DNA of 64,000 nucleotides from Patiria pectinifera (taxonomy: Eukaryota; Echinodermata; Asteroidea; Valvatida; Asterinidae). The stretch spans positions 16,702,699 through 16,766,698 of the forward strand of contig CM057133.1 of the NCBI GenBank assembly GCA_029964075.1. The letters are read 5' to 3'. The notes beneath the pieces were generated by a model. That model made no database searches, was not told where the DNA came from, and saw nothing but the letters and a program-made list of their open reading frames with translations. Position 1 is the first letter of the stretch, and each line of letters starts with the position of its first letter. Positions 12,577 through 25,605 of the stretch are shown piece by piece. A program made the translations under genes and the position numbers.

Positions 12577-12950
12577 GGCCAAAAAAAAAAAAATATTCGG
12601 TCTCTGGTCAGACCAAAGTTCCAGAATTGACGCGGCGACGCGGATTTTTTTTTTTTTTCTTCAAGCTTAGATTGTACAGACAAGGTGGGGTACTATTTTG
12701 CTTTTTTGGTGTCCTCATGTACATTGGTGTCCTCCATAATTTGCCTTGGTGCTTTCGATCATTTGCCTTGGTGCAATTCCCCATTCCTTGGTGCTCTTTG
12801 GTAAAAAAAAATTGAGGAGGTGCGGCAATAGAGGTGTTGGAGCTGTTGGAGCTACCGCGGAACATTTTTGAAAAAAAGAAGAAGATTGACGTGCATGATT
12901 AAAATCGACGCGCGCGCTGACCAGAGACCGACTTATTTATTTTTTTGGCC
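12577..12950. mobile_element. GGCC-ended MITE with TAA duplication, copy A1
   Basis: Flanked by TAA at 12574-12576 and 12951-12953. The termini are GGCC followed by an A-run, then a perfect inner inverted repeat CGGTCTCTGGTCAG / CTGACCAGAGACCG (12598-12611 and 12917-12930). A 3-bp TAA duplication with GG-starting ends fits PIF/Harbinger-type MITEs. An oppositely oriented copy is at 49975-50303. Confidence 0.75.
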
Positions 12951-13577
12951 TAATAATTAGCACAAAGCTATAACGCAAACGTGAATGGATGACTTCACAA
13001 TAAGTTTTTGTCCGTGCTACACATTTGCGAAATCTGAAAACACATTTGTGAAATGTCACCGAAAAATAAGCTTAAAATCAGACGGCAGTTACAAAACACA
13101 GTATTTTGCAAACGGAAACATGCAACGTAAAAGTACATAAATGGCAGATCTAGGTTTTGTTAAGATGTCTGTACCATAAACCTGTGTACATGTGACATGT
13201 AGCCAGGGATGGGCCTTATGCATGAGTTGGCCATTTTTGCCGAGTTCGCTGAATGTCTTTCATAAATTTTTAACTGTTGAATGGGATGGCACCAGACTAT
13301 TTATGCAGTCTTATTTTACTGTCATTTTTTTTTTAATCTGGCTTAAAACATTAGGGAACATTTAATTACAAATTTTAAATTATTCATTGAAGCAGACTTG
13401 AATTAATTAGTAATTTACTTGCTTTCATTTCTCTTTGCAAGTTACAAAAATGAAGATTTTACCTCACTTCCAATTCAATATGGCCGACTCGTGAATGAGG
13501 CCCATAGCAACATTAGCAATGCTGCAAACCTGGAAGATGGCTAATGGTGATCTAATCACTCGGAGAAGATGCGGCTT

Positions 13578-13583
13578 TTTATT
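13578..13583 (-). terminator. Candidate poly(A) signal for SERAC1
   Basis: AATAAA on the minus strand, about 180 bp downstream of the SERAC1 stop codon (13760-13762). No other evidence of the 3' end is available. Confidence 0.35.
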
Positions 13584-13759
13584 TCAAACAATCAAATCTG
13601 CCACAAGGGAGGTCCCATGTTCAAACCCTGCTCCAGTCAATTTCTTTGTTCAACTTTCAATTTTTAATTTACTGACTCTATTTTCAATTTAGTGAAATCT
13701 TGCAGGCACCAAATGCAGCATGGAATGCACGATCAAGTTTGACTGAATACTGCTCGGAA

Positions 13760-16700
13760 TTATTCGCCGAAGCTCATGCCCAGCGGATAGAACACTTCGG
13801 CCGTGTCCTCCCCATCCAAATCTTCCCGGAGTCTCTCCGACAGCATGTGGGGCAGGGAGCGGGGCACGGAGTGGTTGATGAACCGTAGAGTCAGCTGATA
13901 GAGCAGGGAGCGCTGGCTTGGGGGCTTGCAGATCTCTAGGTGGTTGACATCCAGGGAATGGTACTCACCATATCCAGGATCTGTTGGGGGGGGAGGGGAG
14001 TGCATGGCAAGTCAGTCACTGGGAGTAATGTTTGAAAGATCTAGAACAGAACTACATCCCCATGTTATACTTTTATAACTCTATGGACTGCGTGCACGAC
14101 CAAGAGATGACGCTTCCTGGCACTTTTTACAGCTGCAGTGGAGGGACACATCGTGTGCACGTGCTGGTTCACGCGTATTGCGCAGAGTGCGCAGGGCTAA
14201 TACTATATTGAATCTGCACCAACTTGCAATGTCTTTACTTGAGCATCAGGCGCCTTCAGCAATGCATTCAGGAGATCTTCCAAGTGGTCTCCCCCAACTC
14301 TCCCTATTTAACTATTGAGGGGGTACTTGTCCATAAACTGGGCCAATCTTGAGTCAACTGAGTCAATCCTTACTTGGATATCAAACAGCTGTTTTCCTTG
14401 TAGAGAATTGTGGTCCAATGTTTACAGTGTTCAATGCATGTGTTTTTGTACGTAGGTTCAACAGGAACATGTTGCTTGTGTTCTTGGGCAAGATGCTTTA
14501 CTACAATAGCCACTCTCTCCGGAGTATAAATGGAGTATAAATGGGTACGTGTGAGGGTAGTGACCAGATTACACTGATCTCGAACTACTGCAGCAAACTG
14601 GTCTAGTGGCCCGATGAACAGGGGTAATAACTGTGAAGCACTTAGTATACAGCGTACATAAACACCACATTATTGTTATTTTTATCAACTAAAACTGAAT
14701 GTGCCCATCTTACGTGAGGATTCGACAGGAACCACAACGGTCTTGACCCCGAGCCCGATACTCATGGGCTTGGTTTCGCCGAAGCTGAGCACGGGCAGAC
14801 GTCTCATCTGCACGAAGGCCCGGAAACGCCCGTGAAGATTCTTCAGGGAGGGGGAATCTGATTGAAAAAGGGACAGAAAATGTTTTTAAAATGGGCAATT
14901 TTTCAAGAGGAAATTTTTTTGCAGATTGGAAATGGTCTTATCTTCCCTTTGCTGTTAAAGAACTACCAAAGAAAACATGGGGATATTAAGGCTCCGATTA
15001 CGACTACCTTGCCATGAGTACAATTACAAAGCGATATTGTTGTTGTCGACTCCCTTCCTCGATTCCTTAGGGCCCTCAAGCAGGCATTCTTATCGATAAC
15101 TTAACTCAACCCATTGCTCTCTATTTTTGGCTGTCATTTTGATCACCCCTGCGGGGGCCGTTGTTTTCTGTGCTTGTAATCTGTCTTTTCAACGTTATGT
15201 CCACATAACTGTCATTTGTCTTGTCATGTATTCTGTACTTGTTGTTTGTTTTTGTGATGGTCGAATAATTAATAATAATAATAATAATAATGATATTTGT
15301 CCAAGAGTATGAGTAACAATACGAAGTATATTTCCATGAGTATATATGCTCCCAAGGATATTTTGCTCTCAATCTAGGCATTAGATAAATGTGACCTACT
15401 GAAGCAAAACGAGGGTTGTCCCCCAAAACCTTGTTTTAGTAATCGGCACCCGAAGTTGGATATACTAGAAAATTATGTCAAAATCAACATTGCTTTTTGG
15501 ATTTTTGAGTAGCCAATGTATTAAAGATTCTCACTTTGCATTTGTTTGAGAAGAAAATATCCCCAAAAGTGGAAAAACTGAAGAATGTTTTTCATTGCCA
15601 TTGGCGCAATGCGTATTTATTTTTTTCAAAACCGTTTTTCTCGAATGAGGTCAGCAAAGTTCAACGGGACACTTATCGGGATGTATATTTGGAATAAATT
15701 AAGCTACAGAAATAAATTCGGTGTCATTTGCACTTAAACATGATGTATATAACTTGACAAGTCAAAGGTGGGAATTATTCCTCATGGCGGGTCACAAATG
15801 CAAAAGCCCGCCTAACGGAGACAAATATGGGGTTATCCCTGCATGTACCTTTTAAAAAAAAAAACTTTCAGTGGAAGAACATTTTCATAAGTGCGAATAT
15901 TTTATTCTTGCAGATACGAGAATGAGTACATTCTCACGAGTAAGAGGTCTCGAGTACGAGTGAGAGTACGAGTAGGAGTACTCAAACACTGCCTAAAACC
16001 AAATCTGTAAATGGTGTTTAGAGTGGACACGACCCCATAACAAATATGAGCCTCTACTAACCTTGGACTAGTTCCTTGACTTCTACTGATGGATAGATTA
16101 GGAGCTTGGCCTGCTGGGATGCTGCAGCCAGGGAGGAGCCGTGGTGCGGCGTACTGAAGAACACCACGCCGTGCGTATTATCAGCAATATTCTCCAGCTG
16201 CGGTTGTTCGCAGGCATCCAGTAGCATCTGTTTTACCAGTAGTCCTGCGGTTTCAAAAAATTATGAGAAGTTGTTAGCTAATTTGGTTGCACTGCGAAAA
16301 TGGGTTATTCGTCCAGCATTCAGTGATGCACTTAAATCATTAAAGAAGTTGTCCAAACCAAATTGCCCCTGTCCCAAAATACTCCAAAACTTTAATCCCT
16401 TGGATATTTGGAAGATTTTTTAATTCTCTTTTAAGTATATCTTACCTCCCATGGAATGAGACACCCATATAACAGGTCTCTGGCCCACACCTGCCTGATG
16501 CAATTTGTTCAGAATCTCTGCCGAACGGTTGGCCAGTGAACGTCTGCCGAAAATAGAATAAAAAAACACCAGAACTATTAAACTTTGTACACTTTTTACT
16601 TTCTACATGCATGGGAAATCTGAAGGTTTAGGGTTCACGTCCCCAACACAAGCTTATCGGCGCTGTACACCCAGTGCTGTTGAATGCTTCATGAAAACAC

Positions 16701-19700
16701 TCACAACCTTGCTCAGGTGTGACTCGAACCCAAGGCCTCCCAATTACCAGTGCAGATGTCTACAAAATAACCACACAAGTTCATGGGAAGTAGCAGCCAC
16801 TAGCTGGTTGCTTCCATAGGTGCGCATGACCGCGTGTTATTTCTGGGCGTAGCCATGCAATTCAGTTTGCCTAAACTTTCCCCTAGTCCACTTACTTGTC
16901 ACTCTCGAAGGGGCACTTGGCAGACCACTCAGTTATGTGGGTGTCGTAGGAGATGGTCAGTATGCGCATTTGGGAACAGTCCTTGGACAACCAAGTCTAG
17001 GGAATTTGAAAAGCAGAAAGTACTTTCGTCATGTGTGTCAGTTATACCTTCCTTGTCTTGAAATACAGGGTGTATCAAAATAACGGTAATTCAAAAGTAA
17101 TGTTGCCAAAGTGGCTCCATCTGAAAGGGTAGTTCATCAGCTTTTCATTGATATCTTATTTGCATCTCTCCAGTCACGGATGACTGAGCACCATTGATAT
17201 CAAAACAGAGGCCAATAAATCCCTGCTTCCAAGAGTTTGTTTCTGCATTCAATAGGGGACGTTGAGCAATAGAGGACAATAGGGTCCCCAATTCCCGAAA
17301 GGTCCCCAATTTGGATTCGTGTACAAAACATATGGGAGGTCTTCCTGAAAAGTTAGAGTACAAACAAAAGAGGGACAATAGGGGTCCCCAATTGCAGGCA
17401 AATACACACTTGTGTGTTTGCGTATATGTACGCATACACAATGCGAAACAATGGAATGGTCGATAATGGTTACGGATAGCTAAACGTTTATCATTTACAT
17501 TTATTCGTTTGGATGCAGAACCTCTCCATTAAAAGACACTCTCTAAACTGAAGATAAGAATTCATGTCTCAAGCTTACCTTAGGCCAGCAATCTGTCCAC
17601 TCCTCATCAGCTAGGTTCATCTCTTCCTCCTTGCCCTCCTCCTGCTGAGACTCTCTGGTCGTCTTGCTCACCTTGTCTTGCTGTCTCCACGTCTTGAAGG
17701 CTCCGCCCAGGAGGCCGTGCACAAATACCACGTCAGCCTCCAATGCTTGCCTGAAGAAAAAAATTAAAACAAAAATTAAAACAAACAAGAAATTGCAAAA
17801 CTCTTGTACAAAATTGGCACATAGAGATAACTTAAGCAAAATTTTTCTATATGAGATCAAAAAGGTTACCCAAAAATATCTAAAAATATCTGTAACTTTT
17901 CCAGCCAGCCATGGTGAAATGCAAAAAGGTGAGAGCTTGAGCTAATTAAATCAAAGCTATTAGCAACTGCTGTAAATAACCACATTTTAAGCCCATTTCT
18001 GGCAAATTCTACCGACATAAAATCAAATTGACATAATAGTATTGGCGTAGATCCTTTCCTTGATTATCCTTTTTCTTGTCTTTTTCTAGGGGTGAGTGTG
18101 TTTGTGGGAGGTGGGACGTTTCAGGGGTGTTGACTGCATGTTTGAAACATCTGAAAAGCTTTTTTAAAAGTAGTGGGATCTCCGTACCTCGTTCTGGTTT
18201 GGGGGTGCAGTAGAAAGATACCGTCATCGAACTTCTCCGTCACGGCATCGCGGTCCAGATTGATCAAGGCCCTGGCAGCGTGGGCAGCCAGAGGGATACA
18301 GTCAGACTTCACCCAGGAGGCAAGGACAGTCACCCAGCCTAGAAGAAACCCAAGAAGATGGTTTCAAAAGCATATAGAATCATTTGCTTTCCATGCATTT
18401 TTTTTTTGTTTCCAATAATAACACCACTTAAACTTCAAAGAAGTATGGTAAAAACCTAACCTGTTCAAATTTCAGCTCAGGGGATATTACACTTTAAAAA
18501 AAAACAGTGAAAAAGCATGCACAACCTTTTGATCATGAACCACAATTTTGTCTATATATAACTCTTGATTTCCAAAAATTAGTCAATTGGAAATCACCTA
18601 CATTTCTTGATTCCAACAACTGACAGCAAGCCGGACAGAATAATTTCAGAGGGTGTTTAGTATCAGAAGGATCTTTCATCCAAAGAAGATTTTTGGTTAT
18701 AATTTGTAGGTTACATTTGGAATAAATTGAAATGATCCTGTATGCCTTTAAAAGCGGGTAACTATAGAACTATATCAGTAAAATTAGCAGCATGTAAACT
18801 GTATATAAAAATTACTTTCTCGGTCATTCGATAAATTTAGGGTCCAAACTGTAACATTTTTCCTGTCTTTGTTACCTCTGAACTTTGTAATTTGCCATTC
18901 AAATGTCATTATTAAAATAATGTTTATTTGTTTGGTAGGTCGTTCGCTATTTATAATCTTTCTTGGGTGAATAACATTACGGAGTGCATCAGAATTATAA
19001 AATCATCTGATGAATAAGAATCATAGATGTCATGAGACCATTTTTTCTGCACCAGCTCAAAATCAGCGCAAACTGGTCTCTACCTTCCCAGGTACCCATT
19101 TATACTCCCGGGTGGGGAGAGGCAATTGTAGTGAAGTGTCTTGCCCAAGAACACAAGCACCATGTTCCCATCAGGGTTCCAACCCATGTAACAATGGCAC
19201 GCAAGTCGTACAACGTATAACCAACTGGACCACAGCATTTCACTCTTCTTTTTTTTTCCATTTTCGGAGCTCGTTTCATTAAACTGCATATTTGACACTC
19301 ACCTGCCTGTACAATCTTGGAATGTAGATGCTCATTGAGCGCCATGTTAGCCAGGATGCGAGCGATGTAGCACTGAATCTTGAGACTGCCCTCTGCCGCC
19401 TTGGAGTTGCGTAGCTTCATCAGTAGCTGCAGGCCTCCATGATTGGCGATCTCCTCACAGTGACTCGGAACCTTTGGGAATTCATATCAACATTAGTCAG
19501 AGAAAATTTCCTCAGTTCAAATTTTTACTGATTTAAAGACAAAAATATTCCAGGTTTTTTAAAAGACATATGCAACTTCCCGGAATTGTTCCTACCGATT
19601 TAACGATAAAATCTTTGCTCAAAGTGAAGGTAGGAATAGTACCAAATACCCTGTGAAATATTACCATCTGAAATGCTATCATCTGAAAGAACACAAGTAG

Positions 19701-22700
19701 TGAAGGTGGTTTAGGAAAGTGTGTCCACCGGCACAGGTTTTTATGTGTGTTGGCAACGGAATCCAGTTGTGACACGGCAAAAATTGTACGTACGTTTTCT
19801 CTGTTTTCTCAAAATGTATAGTATCCACTGAGCTGAACCGACACTGTTCAGTTTAGGAGTTTTCTGTTCAAGTTGTGAACCCAAAAATGTGTTCATTGAA
19901 AATTTGCTCAATGGCTTACTGTCATGTACTGACACTAGGGGGTAGAAACAATGAGTGACAAAGTGTCTCGTCCAATGGCACACGCACCATAACCGCAGGC
20001 TGGACTCGAACCCACAACCTGCAGAATTACCTGCAGACCACAAATTCAATGCTCCAGACCACTAAACCACGGCACTTCCCCTTATTCTCACTGTCACCTC
20101 TTGAGGGGGTAGTTTACCTCTGAGTGACTGACGAGCGCCTGCAGGTTGACCGTCTCCCTCGCCTCCTCGGGGATCTTGCTGAGTCCTGTGACAAAAGTCA
20201 GAGTGTTGCCACCGAAACACAGCGCTCCAGTCTGGGGGAAACGCATATTAAAATACACACAATCAATCCCTGGAGCAAGTTTGATTGATTTTGCGGCTGA
20301 CTTTTCTATGACTTTTCCAGGACAAAATAACGGCATTTCTTGACCAATGCCTACACTGTTTTGCATCTTAGAGGGCTACTAACAACACACTGGCCAGTCA
20401 TCTCACTGCTGAAAATAAAGGTCTAGATGCCTTGTGCATAACCCTAAACAAGATGGCCTCCACCTCCCCTCACAGCCATCCGATCCTCCCACTTTTTCAT
20501 GTTCAACTTACATGTTACAAAACACTTCCATGTATAAGGCATCATGTCACCATTTTCCTAGGATTTCACGGTACATGGTAATTTTTCTTGAAATATCAAC
20601 TATCAACTGTAAGATGTAACAAAATTCCAAGACTTTTCCAAAACTTTCCATGCTTGCTTTAAATTCCAGTATTTTCAAGGAATTTCCCATGACTGTGAAT
20701 GAAGGTAAATGGATTAAGGTTCTTGATAAAACTTGCACTCAGATTGCAATTCAAAATTACCACACATTCAGCCCTCTTGAATGAGTAGCCATTTCGGGTG
20801 GCGATAACTTGACCAATCAGTAACTTTGGTACATCTGCACAGATTGTGGACTCGAAATTAAAAGTGAACTGAACTTGTCAAATTCAAACCTACACTTTAC
20901 CAGCATCACATCACTAAAAAACATGGGGACTGTTAATATAAAACATTATTTAAGGAGAATTTAACCAAAAAACTGACCTGATCGTGGGCTTGGACTGTCT
21001 TCCCTTCTGTCATGGCTCTCAGGGTGAAGAACTCCGTACATCGGTCAATTTTGTCTCTCGGTAGAGCTCCAAGAAGCTTCTTGAAACCTTCCTCTGTGCT
21101 CTCCTAACAAACAAAAATCAAACCATTTCTACCACTGATCCTTGCACTTGTAGAGATTGATAGTAATTCCTAAATTCTAAAATTCTGAACTAGAAATCGT
21201 GCTCACTCTCCGAAATTTGTTTAAGAAATTTTGAGAAATCATCAGGCTCAAGTTAAGCATAGCAAATGGTAAGGAGTTGCTAAGGAGTAAGGAGTTGGTA
21301 GGGATTGCAAAAAAACTGTTTTCAGAAGTTTCTTAAATTAATTAATAAAATACGGAGATCAATGTGTACACATAAAAATATATGTTATCAAAAAGATTTA
21401 TAGCAGAAAGGCATTTAATTACACACTGATAAATTTGAAAAGTGAGGATTGTACAGTCCATTTCAAATAAAGAAAGGAATAAAAATTCACCTTGGAGTTA
21501 TCCAGAGAGGGCGGGGCCAGAAAGAACCTGGTCTCCACGTCAGCTGACCTGGCTAGACCAATCAGAGTCCTTTGATCACACGCTTGCGCAATAGCTCTAT
21601 ATTCAGCATCTGATGAAAACCACAAACATATTTTATTTAACTCATAACAAACAAACTCTCCAAATTAAATTAAAAGTCTTTCTAGTTGTCAGTTTCGGAT
21701 TTGGGAGCAATGAACCATTGACCAGAGTTGGAATTGAGTCGGTCACAAGTCACAACAAGTCATCACAAAGCAATCACAAGTCAATCACAAGGCAATCACA
21801 AGGCGATCACAAAGTAATCACAAGGCAATCACAAGGCAATCACAAGTCAATCACAAGGCAATCACAGGTCAATCACAAGGCAATCACAAGTCAATCACAA
21901 GTCAATCACAAGTCAATCACAAGTCAATCACAAGGCAATCACAAGGCAATCACAAGGCACCTACACTATGCCCAAGAAAATAATAACACAATCAACACGT
22001 ACAATAATTTGAAAAAAGGGAAAGTTTTTAAGAAATGAAAAACTAATGATGGTTACCGAGCCAGTGGTGTTTCTTGGCCAGTTTAGCCACCGCAGCTAGT
22101 CTGCGCTGTGGGTTGTCTGACTGGGCCCTCTTGAGTAAACGCCAGGGGTCGTCACTCGTCCGGTCCAGGGGTAACTTGGAGAGGACTGTTTGGGGGTAGA
22201 AAACAACGAAGGCCAGGAAATTAGCAGAAGGCCAGATGTTGTATATTGAGGAAACTTTCAACCAATTAACAAGGCAAAGCAAGCCTAGTAAAGTCGGTCT
22301 CAAAGAACAAAATTCGTAAAGAACGTTGCAACCTGATGCTACTTCAGCGGTTGTGTACAAAGTCTACGGAGGAGAGTCTATAGAAATTTTTTAAGTATTT
22401 CCTGACAAAAGTGGAAAAGTTTCTCAGTCCCAGATTCATGTCTTATCATCATTGTTGCAATGACTGACCTTCAATGAGATGATATGTGAAGCAAAAAGCA
22501 GCGTCAGGTTGCAACATTCTTTCCCAAATTCTATTCAAACGATTCAGATTGGCTATTCACTAGAAGTTTTTTAGTGCAATGTGCAGAACTAGTCCATTGA
22601 TTGGCATTACAAAAGGTAAACAAAGAAATAGACTGGAGTGGGGTTTGAACCTGCGACCTCCGGAAAAACGTACAAGGGCTTTACCAACTGAGCTATCTAG

Positions 22701-24571
22701 CCCTACGTTGGCAGTTTCCCAATATGTCAATATCAATGTTTCAAGAACTTGTTAACAATTTCTTTAGTTTTATAAAAAACAAAAAGGAATATTTGAGGCT
22801 ACTTTAAGAATCCTACCATCCGGGTGTTTGTCTTCAAGGAAGTGCTCCAAGATGGATAACCTCCATTTGACTTTACTCCTCATTTGGGCAACCAGGTCAT
22901 CTGATGGTAAACAGGTAATGTAATCCAAGTTAATATGTTAGTTAAGGTAAGTTGATAGTTGTTCATTCCAATAATTATTCGTCTCTGTTGTGGAGCAAGC
23001 ACTGCAGTATGGTACAACATATGCAGCCAGCATATGTAGTAAAACTAGCCTCCCTCGAATGCCCCATGGATCACAGAGGAAGGCCAGTTTCACTACACCA
23101 AGAGATAAAGCAGTCAATATTGGTATAATATTTGTATATTGTGTACAACGAATTAGCTCACTAGGAATTTAACATAGCTCATATGGGATGTATATTTGCT
23201 GAAAGTTTTTTTCTGCTTTATAGCTTAATGAAAGTGGGTCCTTTTTTAATAGTTTAGATGATTTTTTTTTTACTTTCTTATCTATTCTCATGACAAATGG
23301 GTGGACACACAGGGTAACGTACCCCCAGGGGGAGTTGGGCTGATATAGATGTAGGTCTGTCGCTGGTCTGGAATCGATGCATTCGTCTTGTAATGGACTG
23401 CTTTGTCCAGGCTGACCCACTCACGGTATAAAATAAAGCCTCCCCTAAAAAAAAAATGAAAAAGGGGAAAAAGGGAAAAACAAAATCATCTCAGTATTCA
23501 AAACCTATGAGTTTCTCAATATACATTGTATAATCACAATAGAAAATACAAAAATAATAATTAAAAATCCATCAACAATTATTTCAAAATAAGGTCAGAC
23601 TGCTGACAGAACAGAAAAACAAACAAACAAACCAATAAAAATCAAGGAATTACAAGTCTTGAAGTGAAACTTTTCTCTGAAGTTTTGTCCCAATGCTGCC
23701 AATATTCTGTACAACCAAAAAGTAAGAGGTAAATTTGGGAGAAATTGGAGAGTTGTGGGGAAAAAAGGGAATGCTTGGGTAATGGGCCTTAATCACGAGT
23801 CGGCCATATTGAATTCAAGGCGAGATAAACTCCTCATTTTTGGACCTTGCCAAGCCACATAAAGATACCAGTCTGCTCTGATGAATAATTTTTAATTTGT
23901 GATTAAACATACCTTAATGTATTAAGCCACAAAAAAATGAATATAAGCCTAGAATGTTTAAATAGTTTGGGACCATCCCGTTCAACAGTTAACAATTAAT
24001 AAAGTCCATTCAGGGAACCAGACCAACATGGCTTTCTTGTGAAATAAAGTCCATTGAACCCGCATGCAGAATATCAGGCCAAAAAGTTTCGATGAAAAAA
24101 AAAAACAAGACATTTTTTGGTAACTTTTTTCTATGCATGTAGGTATGGCCACGGCACAGAGTTTAGTCCAGTGACTGGTCATAGGGGGTTTTCGAAACAA
24201 TTGCTTCGGCTTCGGTTCGGCTTCGTCTTCAGTTTGGCTTCATCTTCGGCTTTGCCGCCTACCTCTGAAACACTGAGAGGCAAACTAAATGAAAATATTC
24301 CAACTTTTGGCTTCATATCAACCTAGTGAATGTTCCTGAAGCATAACAGGCACCAAAATGTAGCTGCAGTCCCCAAAGTTGGGGCCTAAAATGTCATTAA
24401 GCCGAAGACAAAGCCAAAGCCAGAATGCTGATAGACTGGGGCTAACCCTATCCCAGCAGTTGCTACTACAGCAGCCAGTCGTAGCCTCCTCTTCTTAATG
24501 CTCCATCCTCTCACGGCTGCCTGTGGTGTTACTCTGCTGCTCAGGCTTCGTCCAAAGATGAGGTTGAACAT
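13760..24571 (-). CDS. SERAC1: SERAC1, serine active site-containing lipase-like protein (15 coding exons, complete)
   Basis: Exons in transcript order: 24571-24447, 23444-23323, 22900-22817, 22185-22057, 21609-21491, 21103-20978, 20231-20118, 19471-19303, 18338-18188, 17750-17579, 16996-16896, 16543-16446, 16244-16062, 14857-14714, 13980-13760. They total 2058 nt, 685 aa, against about 654 in human. The N-terminus is basic with a hydrophobic stretch (about 30-45), fitting a mitochondrial or ER-contact anchor. The middle is helical and ARM-like. The alpha/beta-hydrolase part has VFVHGLLGG (about 388-396), the SHSMGG nucleophile elbow with Ser501 at the exon 12/13 junction, and DVNH with a candidate catalytic His626. 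The family acts in phosphatidylglycerol remodelling at mitochondria-ER contacts. Every splice phase is consistent. An acidic insert (E-rich, in exon 10) lies before the ECWPK-like block. Identity is firm; the first two exons are the least certain. Confidence 0.93.
14440..14680 (+). mobile_element. SINE tail-like repeat in the last SERAC1 intron
   Basis: Contains 'gtgttcttgggcaagatgct', 'gagtataaatgg' and an ending 'gtgaagcacttagtatac', resembling the tail of the tRNA-derived SINEs elsewhere in the window. A clear tRNA head is not seen upstream. Confidence 0.45.
15268..15292 (+). repeat. (AAT)n microsatellite
   Basis: About eight AAT units in a SERAC1 intron. Confidence 0.8.
15915..15985 (+). 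repeat. Degenerate CGAGTA/TACTCG simple repeat
   Basis: A cluster of 'acgagt' and 'gagtac' units in mixed orientation, similar to 320-405. It is likely a decayed minisatellite within a SERAC1 intron. Confidence 0.45.
16640..16800 (-). mobile_element. tRNA-derived SINE remnant, minus strand
   Basis: A minus-strand B-box-like 'gggttcgagtcac' and an A-box-like region are followed by a 'gtgagtgttttcatgaagca' tail. It lies in a SERAC1 intron. Confidence 0.45.
18497..18747. mobile_element. Decayed TTAA-type MITE
   Basis: The right half (18600-18747) matches the right half of 8785-9331 and 9983-10536, including 'cagaataatttca', 'gtttagt' and a cctTTAA end. The left boundary at an AT-rich TTAA near 18493 is a guess. 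Confidence 0.45.
19075..19235 (-). mobile_element. tRNA-derived SINE, minus strand
   Basis: Has 'gtgttcttgggcaagacact' on the minus strand, an upstream-facing 'gagtataaatgg' block, and a tRNA-like segment to 19235 ('gtccagttggttatacgttg'). It lies in the SERAC1 intron between exons 8 and 9. Confidence 0.55.
19820..19930 (+). repeat. Fragment of a repeat also at 46717 and 35026
   Basis: Shares 'cactgttcagttta', 'gtgaacccaaaaatgtg' and 'gctcaatggct' in the same order as 46745-46840 and, inverted, 35026-35140. Confidence 0.5.
19940..20085 (-). mobile_element. tRNA-derived SINE, minus strand
   Basis: The minus strand carries an A-box-like 'gtgccgtggtttagtggtct', then a B box GGTTCGAGTCC, then 'gtgtgccattggacgagaca'. 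The last is a variant of the shared SINE tail. Confidence 0.6.
21742..21960 (+). repeat. 11-bp minisatellite (TCACAAGGCAA)n
   Basis: About 20 copies of an 11-bp unit alternating between TCACAAGGCAA and TCACAAGTCAA. Related short runs occur at 38695-38850 and 58645-58705, all inside introns of different genes. Confidence 0.9.
22305..22545. mobile_element. MITE with GTTGCAACCTGA-type ends
   Basis: Left 'gttgcaacctgatgctactt' and right 'gcagcgtcaggttgcaac' are inverted copies. The interior block 'ttctcagtcccagattcatg' also occurs at 53200. It is the same family as 5371-5542 and the interrupted copy at 52190-53320. Confidence 0.65.
22625..22712 (-). mobile_element. tRNA-like SINE head, minus strand
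   Basis: The minus strand reads 'agatagctcagttggtaaag' (A box) and, about 40 nt later, GGTTCAAACCCC (B box). Acceptor pairing is poor and no 3' tail like a functional gene is visible, so it is taken as a SINE and not a tRNA gene. Confidence 0.5.
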
Positions 24572-24594
24572 CAAGGTGATGAACCGTCAATCAA
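24572..24594 (-). other. SERAC1: SERAC1 5'UTR part of exon with start codon
   Basis: A good acceptor (polypyrimidine tract then CAG) lies at 24595-24597 on the minus strand, so the exon holding ATG 24571 seems to begin at 24594. An upstream noncoding exon is therefore expected. Confidence 0.5.
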
Positions 24595-24699
24595 CTGCTT
24601 GAAAAAATTAAAACAAAAGAGGACTTAAAGAGAATATTCAACAGTTGCAAACATCAAACAACAAAACTACCACATTATCTTGAAATAACTTACTGGCCT

Positions 24700-24815
24700 G
24701 TTAATGATTGACAGTCTAAAGCATTCTGTCAAATCATAGCACCTGGTGTACTGAAATTTTCAAGAAAAGTGGTATTTGTATCAATTTCCAACGCTGGTCG
24801 GCTGACCAGCGTTGG
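24700..24815 (-). repeat. Hairpin-bearing repeat, copy 1
   Basis: Contains a perfect 12-bp stem, 4-nt loop hairpin at 24788-24815 (CCAACGCTGGTC, GGCT, GACCAGCGTTGG) and about 80 bp of flank. The flank matches 55376-55480 in the opposite orientation. Confidence 0.75.
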
Positions 24816-25539
24816 AAGAGCCATGCACAAGTCAATTTTTCCTGAATTCAAAATAGCAGCCTCAAACAAGGCGTGTGGGACGAGGATGTTTCCCAAATTG
24901 AACTTAGGTGAAATTTTTCTTTTCTCCCCAACGGTATGTGAACAGTGACAATGATGAGTGTTTTGTGTGGCTGAACCTGTTTCAAGAAAATTTTGTAGGC
25001 CAGCAAATCAAATCTTAGAGTAGTGAAAGGGTAATCCTTACCTTTAGAAGGTAAAAAGACTCATCAAAACAGCTGACTAAATGACACTCAAAATTGACCT
25101 TACGATATTTCTTGACACATTTTGTGGAAAGGGTGCAGGGCAAGACAAGGTTTAGACAATAATTTAGATAAACGGATAAGATTAAGCGGTGGGCTTCTCC
25201 AAAAAAGCAAGCTTGTCAAGTGGAGAAGTCCATTATGTGTAGAAAATCTGGGGTGGGATATTAGAGGTGAAAATCACTTGAAAATTGACAATTTTGAGAG
25301 GAGCATGTCAGCTGGAGTTACTCAAGTAAAGTTTCGAACAGAACTCGTATTAAAAATAGAGGTGTCCTAAACTAAAAATTACCAGTGAAAGAATATCAAC
25401 GAATCAAACATACGTATTTACGAAACTTGAACCCTAGTGTGTCATTCGTTCAGTGATTTCCTCTAAGTGCTCTTTTCATATCACCGTAGCTTAAGTGTTG
25501 GAAATCAGTCCGCCACTTTTCGTTGTTTACAGAGTTACC

Positions 25540-25605
25540 ATTCCATGGGCGCCGCCATTTTTATTGAGGCAGGACCATATTTGACACTAGGGGGCGCTCT
25601 TCTGC
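25540..25605 (-). promoter_or_regulatory. Candidate SERAC1 promoter/first exon with YY1-like and CTCF-like motifs
   Basis: The minus strand has AAAATGGCGGC, a strong YY1-like motif often found at animal housekeeping promoters. A GTAACT donor-like site follows within about 20 nt. The plus strand has CACTAGGGGGCGCT at about 25585-25598, matching the CTCF core. The position about 1 kb upstream of the SERAC1 ATG fits a noncoding first exon. This is inference only. Confidence 0.35.
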
